Shown here: positions 32,515 to 39,798 of the stretch, piece after piece | How positions within the stretch are numbered: the first letter of the stretch is position 1 | Layout of the letters: each line of letters begins with the position of its first letter | DNA from: Actinophytocola sp045807065 | GTDB lineage: Bacteria > Actinomycetota > Actinomycetes > Mycobacteriales > Pseudonocardiaceae | Length of the DNA: 64,000 nt | Reading direction: 5' to 3' | Assembly: GCF_045807065.1 (NCBI RefSeq) | Contig: NZ_JBJMIE010000212.1 | Location: forward strand, 19,705 to 83,704 | The notes under the pieces: model-generated | The model's input: the letters and a program-made list of their open reading frames with translations, nothing else | What the model was told of the DNA's origin: nothing | Databases searched by the model: none | Made by a program: the position numbers and the translations under genes

Positions 32515-34364
32515 TGGGTGAGGAGGAGCTGATCACGCAACTGGGCCTGCTGCTCACGCAGACCCGGTTCGCGCGCCGGGCGCTGGAGGACATCGAGCGG
32601 GCCACCTCGACCTACGCCACGTTCACGTTCACCTCGGTGATCGCCGCCGGACCGAAGTTCGGCGAACCGCCGCTGTTCGACGGCGCGCTCAAGGTGCACG
32701 TGGTCAACATCTCCGACCTCGCGCCGGGCGCCGGGTTCGGGAGCTTCATCGAGGGGCTGCTCGGCGGTGCGGGCCGCCTGGTGGGCAACCTCGTCGGGGG
32801 TGCGGTCGGCGGCACGGTCGGCACCCTGTCGATCATCGGCGCGCTGCCGACGATCCACGCCATCGCCGAGAAGGTGCAGCACATCCTGGAGCTGCTCAGC
32901 ATCGACGCCGCGCCGCCGCCGGCCAGGACGGACGAGCGCGGTGCGCCCGTCGGCGGCTCGGACCTGGTCACCCAGCTGGCCGCCATCAGGTCCGCCGTGG
33001 ACGGGCTCACCGGACTCTTCCTGGCCGCCGGCGGGAAACCCGAGCAGGCCGCGGCCACGTCGAACCTGCCGAGCACACCGCAGGGCGCGTCCTGGCTGCG
33101 GATGCTGGACAGCGCCACGGTGACGCTGTCCGCGACCGCCCGGCTCGTGGACGGGCTGATCATCGCGCTGCCGCTGGTGATCGGCTCGGTCTCGTGGCTG
33201 ATCTCCCGGCTCGGCGACCTGCGGCTGGCGGTCGCGGAGTTCCTGCGGTTCGCGTTGCGCAACGCGCTCCTGTTGCGCGGCACGGTGTTGGTGACGGCGT
33301 TCGACACCCTCGCCATGGTGGCCAGGATGGGCGCCACCGTGATCGGCATCCTGCAGTCCACTGTGGACGGGATCGTCTCGGCGCTGTTCGACACGGTGCG
33401 CGAGGCGCTGCTCGCGGTGTTCGACCTCGGCGCGGTGCTCGGCGGCGCGGTCAAGAAGACCGTGGACGAGCTGCTGAACTGGCTGGTGCCGACCGTCGAC
33501 GTCGTACTGCGCAACCTCGCCGACCTGCGGGTGTTCCGCGTGATCACCCACGTCATCCGGATCCTGCCGGCCATCCTGCCGCCGATCTTCGAGCTGGCGA
33601 CGGACAAGCAGATGGCCACCGAGCGGCCGGTCGAGTTCAAGATGTTGCAGGACGCCGCGAAGCTGCCGTTCCTGGCGCCGGTGACACCCGCCGCCACCGG
33701 GGCGGGCAGGCCGGCCATCCCACCGCCGATGCCCGACTTCCGCGCCATCCTGAGCGACCCCGCGCTGACGGGCCGCGCCACCGGCCCGCTGGACCGGATG
33801 CAGCAGGTCGTCTCGGACGGACTGCGGATCCTCGCCGACGACGCGAAGAACGGCCTGCGCGGCGTCGCGGGCAGGCTGGACGCGGCCGCCGCCGAGGAGG
33901 CGCGGCTGTCCGACACCACGCTGGGGCGGCACCTCGCGTCCGTGCGTGCGCAGTCCACCGCGCTCGCCGAGAACCTCGTCGTCGGTGAGCGGGTCCGACC
34001 CGAGACCGGGCTGGAGGCCATCGCCACCGCGTACGAGGGCTGGCTGACCGGCGGTGGGCTGAACACGTTGCTGGGCAAGATAACCGAACACTTCAGCAGC
34101 GCCGAGGGCCGGGCCGGGATCCCGGCCCGCATCGCCGAGAGCGGGATGGTCCGGCCGCGGGCCACCGTGCAGATCGACGAGGTGGTCATCGACATCGAGG
34201 GCCCGGCGCGAGAACCCGTTCAGCAGGCGCCGCAACCGGCGCCGCCGCAGGGTCCCGGCGACTTCCCCGTGCCGGCCGACCGCGACGACATGGAGCGGCT
34301 CGCCCGCATGTGGTTCGACTACGACCAGCGCGGCGGCGGCAGCCGGCTGCCCTTCCCGATCTAG
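32514..34364 (+). CDS. Large helical CIS protein 3 (candidate tape-measure component)
   Basis: A 616-aa protein overlapping the previous stop by one base. FDGALKVHVVNISDL near the N-terminus resembles LSLRARIVNIGEL in protein 1. A glycine-rich hydrophobic stretch follows at ~78-110 (FIEGLLGGAGRLVGNLVGGA), with more helices at ~215-330 (LVIGSVSWLISRLGDL, DELLNWLVPTVDVVL). The C-terminal part has TAYEGWLTGGGLNTLLGKIT, comparable to ALESWLATGGFLL in protein 2, then a Pro-rich tail. Together the three proteins make about 1860 residues in the tape-measure position. Function is inferred. Confidence 0.7.
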   Translation: MGEEELITQLGLLLTQTRFARRALEDIERATSTYATFTFTSVIAAGPKFGEPPLFDGALKVHVVNISDLAPGAGFGSFIEGLLGGAGRLVGNLVGGAVGGTVGTLSIIGALPTIHAIAEKVQHILELLSIDAAPPPARTDERGAPVGGSDLVTQLAAIRSAVDGLTGLFLAAGGKPEQAAATSNLPSTPQGASWLRMLDSATVTLSATARLVDGLIIALPLVIGSVSWLISRLGDLRLAVAEFLRFALRNALLLRGTVLVTAFDTLAMVARMGATVIGILQSTVDGIVSALFDTVREALLAVFDLGAVLGGAVKKTVDELLNWLVPTVDVVLRNLADLRVFRVITHVIRILPAILPPIFELATDKQMATERPVEFKMLQDAAKLPFLAPVTPAATGAGRPAIPPPMPDFRAILSDPALTGRATGPLDRMQQVVSDGLRILADDAKNGLRGVAGRLDAAAAEEARLSDTTLGRHLASVRAQSTALAENLVVGERVRPETGLEAIATAYEGWLTGGGLNTLLGKITEHFSSAEGRAGIPARIAESGMVRPRATVQIDEVVIDIEGPAREPVQQAPQPAPPQGPGDFPVPADRDDMERLARMWFDYDQRGGGSRLPFPI

Positions 34365-34372
34365 GAGACGCC

Positions 34373-35110
34373 ATGAACCGCAAGACCGGCTACCTGGCCA
34401 ACCTGCTCAACGTCCCGCCGCTGATCTTCAAGTTCCAGTTCAACCCGGAGCTGCTGTCGGAGAAGAAGAGCTACGGCTACCGGGAGACGCAGAACTTCGG
34501 CAAGTGGGAGTTCGACCGGACCTCCGCCGCGAGCGGCTTCGGCAAGGTCTTCGGCGCGCTGGACGATCTCAAGGAGTTCGGCAGCCTGCTGGTCGGCACG
34601 AAGGCGCTGGAGGCGGATGCCGGCAAGCCACGCACGTTCGCGCTCGACTTCGCCCTGGACGCGCGGAACCTGCCCGACATCACCGAACCCGGCACCCCGG
34701 TCGAGGGCGACGAGCGGTTCGGTGGACGGATCGAGCCGAGCCTGGCCGTGCTGCGCTCGTTCATGAACCCGTCCTGGGACCCGATCAGCGACGTGCTGGC
34801 CTGGTTCACCGGGCAGAAGAAGTTCTGCCCGCCGACCCGGCCGCCGCTGTGCACGCTGAAGATCGGCGACGTCGACCTCGACTGCGTGATGACCGACCTC
34901 AACATCAAGGTCACCAAGTTCAAGCCCGACCTCACGCCGGAACGCGCCGAGGTGAGCCTGACGCTCAACGAGCAGACCCAGTCGATCTCCACCTCGCTCG
35001 ACGTGATCGGCCGCCTGGTCGAGGTCGGCAAGTCCTTCGGCCAGCTCACCGGCGAGGACTGGGTGCAGTCCGTGCCCGGCGCCGGACTGGTCCAGACCAT
35101 CTTCTCGTGA
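34373..35110 (+). CDS. CIS tube-domain baseplate protein (Afp7-type N-terminal domain)
   Basis: A 245-aa protein with the CIS-tube signature near the N-terminus: FKFQFNPELLSEKKSYGY, then RTFALDFALDARNLPD and LRSFMNPSWD. A C-terminal beta region (PPLCTLKIGDVDLDCVMTDL, ERAEVSLTLNEQTQSI) follows. In related systems this domain is fused to LysM; here the LysM-like part is the separate next gene. It probably forms a gp53/gp54-like ring connecting tube and hub. GGAGACGCC precedes the ATG. Confidence 0.85.
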   Translation: MNRKTGYLANLLNVPPLIFKFQFNPELLSEKKSYGYRETQNFGKWEFDRTSAASGFGKVFGALDDLKEFGSLLVGTKALEADAGKPRTFALDFALDARNLPDITEPGTPVEGDERFGGRIEPSLAVLRSFMNPSWDPISDVLAWFTGQKKFCPPTRPPLCTLKIGDVDLDCVMTDLNIKVTKFKPDLTPERAEVSLTLNEQTQSISTSLDVIGRLVEVGKSFGQLTGEDWVQSVPGAGLVQTIFS

Positions 35111-35123
35111 CAGGGGGAACGCG

Positions 35124-35441
35124 ATGACAGTGGGGATCACCTCCCGGTACCGGGGCCTGGACACCTACGACGCGACCGACGCGAACGGGGTCGTGCACCC
35201 GACCGTGGCCATCCGCCGGTACACGCCACCGCCCGCCGACGCGGTCGACTACCAGCACCAGGTCACGGGTGTGGAGGGCGTCGAGTACCTGGCGTGGCGC
35301 TTCTACGGCAACAGCGAGGTGTGGTGGCGGATCGCCGACGCGAACCCGGCCCGCTTCCCGCTGAGCCTGCGCCCCGGCGACGTCGAGGCGATCCCGGCCG
35401 GCGGCGCGTCCGCCGTGCTCGACCGCGAGCGGGTGTTCTGA
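35124..35441 (+). CDS. LysM-like baseplate protein (gp53-like)
   Basis: A 105-aa protein with a LysM-like pattern: EGVEYLAWRFYGNSEVWWRI, ADANPARFPLSLRPGDV and AIPAGG. The repeated WWRIADANP..L.PG..L.IP pattern is common to CIS/phage baseplate adaptors of the gp53/Afp7 C-terminal type. It ends at the ATG of the next gene (TGATG). Separation from the CIS-tube domain is a split of a protein fused in some other systems. Confidence 0.85.
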   Translation: MTVGITSRYRGLDTYDATDANGVVHPTVAIRRYTPPPADAVDYQHQVTGVEGVEYLAWRFYGNSEVWWRIADANPARFPLSLRPGDVEAIPAGGASAVLDRERVF

Positions 35442-36601
35442 TGAGTGGGCCCGCGGACGAGACCGCGGTCGCCCTGCTGAGGGTGAGCGCGGACGGGCGC
35501 GACTGGCGGGAGGTGTCGCCGCCGGTGCAGTCGGTCGACGTCGAGGACCACGACCGGTTGACCGACAAGGCCACGATCGTGCTGGACGACAACACCGGGG
35601 TACTCGCCGACGCCTCCTTCGAGGGCCTCGAGGTGCGGCTCACCATGGGTTGGCAGGCGGAGCCGGCGACCATCTTCGAGGGCGAGATCATCGGCTCGCG
35701 GGTGATCGCCGCGCCGGGTGGCCAGAAGATCGAGCTGACCGCGCTGGACTTCACCAACCGCATGGCCCGGCACACGCCGAACCCGCCGATGGTGTGGCAC
35801 AACGGCGAGCGCCTGTCCGAGGTGCTCAAGTCCATTGTGGAGCGGACCGGGAACCGGATCGTCGCGAAGCAGATCGAGCCGACCGAGGACCTGCGGTTCG
35901 ACGAGGCGCACCCGCTGCGGCAGGCCAACGTCAACGACTGGGAGTTCGTGCTCGACCTGGCGAGGCGGCAGAACTGCCTCGCGTTCGTCGAGTTCGACGG
36001 CAAGGACGCGTCCAAGTTCTACTTCGTGCCCGTCGCCAAGGTCGGGACCGCGGAGCCGTTCGGTGAGCTGCGGTACTGCCGCGGCACCGGCGAGCTGATC
36101 GAGTTCGACTACGAGCGGATCAGCTCCGGCGCGCTTCCCCTGCGTGGCGCCAGCACCATCGACCCGGCGTCCGGCCAGGTGGTCACCGCACCCGCACCCG
36201 CCGCCCCACCCCGGCCGGCCGTGCCGGCGCCGGCCACGAGCCGCGACCGCGACCTCGGCGCGGGCAGGCGCGCCGCCCTGGAGGCGTTGACCGAGCTGGC
36301 CGCCGCCACCAACGACCGCCTCCAGCAGCCGACCGAGCAGGTGGCCGGCGCGGCGGCCGACCCGGGCGCGGACGCGGCACGCGTGGTGCCCGACCCGACC
36401 AGGAAGCTGGGGCTGTCCGGCCGGGGCGTGGCCAGCGGCACGGTGCACCTGCGGGCCAAGTCGCGGGTGCGGATCAGCGGCGTCGCGCCGTGGGCCGAGG
36501 GCGCCTGGTACGTCACCAAGGTCAACCACGTCTACACGCGCGAGCGGATCAACAACCGCACCAGGTCCAGCTACTTCAGCAAGTTCACGGCGACCATGTG
36601 A
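35441..36601 (+). CDS. GpD/gp27-like hub protein
   Basis: A 386-aa hub protein of the phage late-control D family. It contains SVDVEDHDRLTDKATIVLDD near the N-terminus, EVRLTMGWQAEPATIFEGEI, LTALDFTNRMARHTPNPP, LSEVLKSIVERTGNRI and NVNDWEFVLDLARRQNCLAF, typical of gp27-like barrels. A Pro/Ala-rich linker lies around residues 245-275, and the C-terminal barrel ends NHVYTRERINNRTRSSYFSK. It should trimerise and connect the tube to the spike encoded next. The ATG overlaps the previous stop. Confidence 0.88.
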   Translation: MSGPADETAVALLRVSADGRDWREVSPPVQSVDVEDHDRLTDKATIVLDDNTGVLADASFEGLEVRLTMGWQAEPATIFEGEIIGSRVIAAPGGQKIELTALDFTNRMARHTPNPPMVWHNGERLSEVLKSIVERTGNRIVAKQIEPTEDLRFDEAHPLRQANVNDWEFVLDLARRQNCLAFVEFDGKDASKFYFVPVAKVGTAEPFGELRYCRGTGELIEFDYERISSGALPLRGASTIDPASGQVVTAPAPAAPPRPAVPAPATSRDRDLGAGRRAALEALTELAAATNDRLQQPTEQVAGAAADPGADAARVVPDPTRKLGLSGRGVASGTVHLRAKSRVRISGVAPWAEGAWYVTKVNHVYTRERINNRTRSSYFSKFTATM

Positions 36602-36607
36602 GGCAGC

Positions 36608-37465
36608 GTGCTGAGCGACGAACTGGGCCGGCATGTCGGCCGCTACTACGGCAAGTACCGCGGCAAGGTCGCCGACAACGCGGACGAGAAGTTCCGCGGC
36701 ACCCTGATGGTGATCGTGCCGTCGGTGTTCGGCGACGCGACCCCGGTGCCGGCCGCGCCCTGCCTGCCGTACGGGCACTTCTACGTGCCGCCGGTCGGCA
36801 CGGACGTGTGGGTCGAGTTCGAGGCGGGCGACATCGCGAGCCCGCTGTGGGTCGGCGTCTGGTACCCGGACGGGGCCGCGCCGGTCGAGGCGCGGGTGTC
36901 CCCGCCGGAGCACCGCGTGATCCAGACGGCCGCCGGCCACACGATCGAGATCGTCGACACCGACGGCGAGGAGCAGATCCTCATCCGCCACGCCACGGAC
37001 GCGTTCGTCCAGATCGACCACAACGGCAGCGTCCTGCTCGCCAACCCGAAGGGCTCGCACCTGCACCTGGACGCGGAGAACGAGAAGGCGACGCTCGTCG
37101 AGGCACACGGCAACCACCTCGCCATGGGGGAGAAGGGCACCGCGCTCGTCAATCCCAAGGGGACGGTCGTCAACGTGGTGGACGACACCGTGCACATCAG
37201 CGCGGCCAAGGTGATCCTCAACGCCACCACGGTCGCCCTGGGCAACGGCGCCGCCGAGCCGACGATCCTGGCCAACGCGTTCAACGCGCTGTGGGACGCG
37301 GTGCTCAACCACACCCATCCGATCGCCGGCCTCACGGTCACCGGGACCTGCCCGGCCGGCGCGGTCGCCGGGACCGCCGTCGGCACCTCCAGCACCTCCC
37401 CGGCTCTGGGGCCGATGAAGCTGGTGCCCGGCACGCACCTCACCAGCTCCGTGGTGGTGAAGTGA
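36608..37465 (+). CDS. GpV/gp5-like spike protein
   Basis: A 285-aa spike. The N-terminal OB-fold domain (GRYYGKYRGKVADNADEKFR, GTLMVIVPSVFG, YVPPVGTDVWVEFEAGD, PLWVGVWYPDG) is of the baseplate assembly V family. A beta-helical repeat region follows (HTIEIVDTDGEEQILIRHAT, VLLANPKGSHLHLDAENEKA, GTALVNPKGTVVNVVDDTV). The C-terminus (NALWDAVLNHTHPIAGLTV) has the HTH motif of gp5-like tips that bind metal. The GTG start at 36608 lies 6 bp after the previous stop. There is no lysozyme domain. Confidence 0.9.
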   Translation: MLSDELGRHVGRYYGKYRGKVADNADEKFRGTLMVIVPSVFGDATPVPAAPCLPYGHFYVPPVGTDVWVEFEAGDIASPLWVGVWYPDGAAPVEARVSPPEHRVIQTAAGHTIEIVDTDGEEQILIRHATDAFVQIDHNGSVLLANPKGSHLHLDAENEKATLVEAHGNHLAMGEKGTALVNPKGTVVNVVDDTVHISAAKVILNATTVALGNGAAEPTILANAFNALWDAVLNHTHPIAGLTVTGTCPAGAVAGTAVGTSSTSPALGPMKLVPGTHLTSSVVVK

Positions 37466-37812
37466 TGAGCCGCTGCAACTTCCCGCCGTTCCCGGACATC
37501 CCGCTCCCGACCCCACCCGGGCTCCCGGAGATCCCACAGCTGCCGGCACTTCCGCAACTGTCCCTGCCGGACCTCCCGGGCCTGCCGGCGCCGAAGATCC
37601 CCGACATCCCACTCCCGTCGCCGCCGGGCCTGCCCGAGATCCCTCAGCTGCCGGCACTTCCGCAACTGTCCATACCGGACCTGCCCGGGATCCCCGCGCC
37701 CGCGGTGCCGGCCATCCCGATCCCGTCCGTGGCAGTGCCCGGGCTACCGGCCCTCCCGCAGCTCCCGCCCCTGCCCCAACCGCCCGCGTTGCCCGCGTGC
37801 CCGCTCGACTAG
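37465..37812 (+). CDS. Proline-rich repeat protein in the spike-tip slot
   Basis: A 115-aa protein, about one third Pro plus many Leu. A unit of about 35 residues is repeated: PDIPLPTPPGLPEIPQLPAL then PQLSLPDLPGLPAPK, followed by PDIPLPSPPGLPEIPQLPAL then PQLSIPDLPGIPAPA. A shorter third degenerate run ends PPALPACPLD. There is a Cys near each end (residue 4 and near the end). It overlaps the spike stop (TGATG) and precedes gp25, where many CIS place a PAAR tip. It would adopt a polyproline II-like rod. No homologue is recognised; it could be a tip, a fibre or an effector leader. Confidence 0.75.
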   Translation: MSRCNFPPFPDIPLPTPPGLPEIPQLPALPQLSLPDLPGLPAPKIPDIPLPSPPGLPEIPQLPALPQLSIPDLPGIPAPAVPAIPIPSVAVPGLPALPQLPPLPQPPALPACPLD

Positions 37813-37820
37813 GAGACCGC

Positions 37821-38186
37821 ATGACCGAGCCACGAGGATCGGCCTTCCCGTTCCGGATCGACCAGCGGACCGGCGGCGTCGCGATGACCGAGGGCCCCGA
37901 CAAGATCCGCGACGACCTCCGGGTGCTGCTCGGCACCCGGCTGGGCGAACGCCCGATGCTGCGCGAGTTCGGCACCCGCATCAACGCGCTGGTGCACGAA
38001 CCGGACGACGACGTCACCGCCGACCTGCTCCGCAAACAGGCCCACGAGGCCGTCGTGCGCTGGGAGCGCCGGGTGATCGTCACCCGCGCCACCGTCGACC
38101 GCAGCGACGGCGAGCTGCGCCTGGTCCTCGGCTACGTGCACTCGGACCGCCCGGTGGCCGCCGAGATGATCATCCCGTTGGTGTGA
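37821..38186 (+). CDS. Gp25-like baseplate protein
   Basis: A 121-aa protein of the gp25/GPW family: AFPFRIDQRTGGVAMTEGPD, KIRDDLRVLLGTRLGERPML, REFGTRINALVHEP. The LGTRxGERxMxxxFGxxxxxLxxEP pattern is diagnostic. It nucleates sheath assembly on the baseplate. GGAGACCGC precedes the ATG. Confidence 0.93.
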   Translation: MTEPRGSAFPFRIDQRTGGVAMTEGPDKIRDDLRVLLGTRLGERPMLREFGTRINALVHEPDDDVTADLLRKQAHEAVVRWERRVIVTRATVDRSDGELRLVLGYVHSDRPVAAEMIIPLV

Positions 38187-38193
38187 GGCACCC

Positions 38194-39798
38194 ATGACCA
38201 CTCCGGTACCCGCGATCGACTACACCGACAAGGACTTCCGCTCGCTGCGGGAGGCCATGCTGCGGCTCGCGCAGCAGCGGCTGCCCGAGTGGACGGACCA
38301 GTCCCCGGCCGACCTCGGCATGCTGATGGTCGACCTGTTCGCCTACGTCGGTGACGTCGTCCTGTACTACCAGGACCGGATCGCGAGCGAGCTCTTCCCC
38401 AGCACGGCGACCGAACGCACCAGTGTGGTCGACCTGCTCCGGCTGATCGGCTACGAGCTGTCCCCGGCCACCCCGGCCGTCGCCGACCTGATGCTCACCT
38501 TCCCGCTGCCGGCCGGCCCGCAGACGGTGAGCCTCCCGCACGGCGCCCGGTTCGCCACCACGAAGACCGACGACGGCGCGGCGGTCGAGTTCACCTACCT
38601 CGGTCCGAAGCTCGACCTCGTCCTGCTGTCCGACCAGCTCCGGCCGGGCGTCGACGACGAGGGCAGGCCGGTCGTGCGGTACGACGGCCTGCCGGTGGAG
38701 CAGAGCCACGTCGTCGACCCGGTGGTGCTCGGCTCGTCCACCGGTGAGCCCAACCAGACCTTCCGCCTGCCCGACCAGGCCGTGGTCGTCGACTCGGTCG
38801 TGGTCGAGGTGCACGAGGGCGCCGGCTGGGTGACCTGGGACCGCCGCGACAGCCTGCTGTTCGACATCGCGCCGGACGGGCGCGCGGTGTTCGCGCACCC
38901 CGAGGCCCGCACCTACCAGCTGCTGTTCGACGGCACCGGCACCGCCCACGTCGTGTTCGGGGCCGGCCGCCGCCCGCCGGTCGGCACCGGCAACGTGCGC
39001 GCGGGCTACCGCACCTGCCGCGGCGCCGCCGGCAACGTCGCGGCCGGCACGATCACCTCGGCCACCACGCAGGTCCCGTCGCTGCGTTCGGTCGTGAACC
39101 CGGGCGCGGCGGCCGGCGGCGGCGACGCGGAACGCTCGGACCACGCGATCCGGTACGCGCCGTTCGCCTTCCGCTCCACCAACCGCGCGGTGACCGCCAG
39201 CGACTACGTCGCGCTCGCGCAACGCACCGGCACGGTCGCGAAGGTCCGGGCCCGCAGCCTGTCCTGGAACCAGATCGACCTGTTCGTCGCGCCCACCGGG
39301 GACACGCTGCGCCCGATCCCCGAGGCACTGCGCAACCGGCTGCTCGGGTACTTCGAGGACAAGCGGATGGCCGGCACGCTCGTCCGCGTCCTGGACGCGC
39401 AGGCCGTCGCGATCGACATCTCCGTCGAACTGGTCGTCGACGAGCGGTTCGTGGCCGACGCGGTGGTCGCCGGCGTGGAGAAGGCCGTCGCCGGGCTGCT
39501 CGCGTTCGACACCGTCGACTTCGGGCACACGCTGTTCCAGAGCGACGTGTTCGCCGCCGCGGAGTCGGTGGACGGCGTGCTCGGCGCGACCGTCGGCCGC
39601 TTCCGCCGCCAGGACCGGCCCGCGCTGGACCTGGAGGCGGAGCTGGCGCGGTTCAACCTGCCGCCGCTGGCCCAGCTGCCGGCGTTCCTGCGGGACGCGG
39701 TGTCCGTGGACGTCTCCGGTGACGGGCGCATCGACATCGGCGAGTTCGAGATCCCCGCCATCGGGCGGCTCGACGTGCGGGTCAGGACGGGTCCATGA
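38194..39798 (+). CDS. Baseplate J protein (gp6-like)
   Basis: A 534-aa wedge protein. It has the N-terminal IDYTDKDFRSLREAMLRLAQ and a region DLGMLMVDLFAYVGDVVLYY. RSTNRAVTASDYVALAQR mid-protein is the family signature. Late segments LLGYFEDKRMAGTLVRVLDA and VDFGHTLFQSDVFAAAESVD match wedge-forming helices. A terminal DVSGDGRIDIGEFE looks like a Ca2+-binding loop of the dockerin/EF type, unusual at this place. The stop overlaps the next ATG by 4 bp. Confidence 0.92.
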   Translation: MTTPVPAIDYTDKDFRSLREAMLRLAQQRLPEWTDQSPADLGMLMVDLFAYVGDVVLYYQDRIASELFPSTATERTSVVDLLRLIGYELSPATPAVADLMLTFPLPAGPQTVSLPHGARFATTKTDDGAAVEFTYLGPKLDLVLLSDQLRPGVDDEGRPVVRYDGLPVEQSHVVDPVVLGSSTGEPNQTFRLPDQAVVVDSVVVEVHEGAGWVTWDRRDSLLFDIAPDGRAVFAHPEARTYQLLFDGTGTAHVVFGAGRRPPVGTGNVRAGYRTCRGAAGNVAAGTITSATTQVPSLRSVVNPGAAAGGGDAERSDHAIRYAPFAFRSTNRAVTASDYVALAQRTGTVAKVRARSLSWNQIDLFVAPTGDTLRPIPEALRNRLLGYFEDKRMAGTLVRVLDAQAVAIDISVELVVDERFVADAVVAGVEKAVAGLLAFDTVDFGHTLFQSDVFAAAESVDGVLGATVGRFRRQDRPALDLEAELARFNLPPLAQLPAFLRDAVSVDVSGDGRIDIGEFEIPAIGRLDVRVRTGP

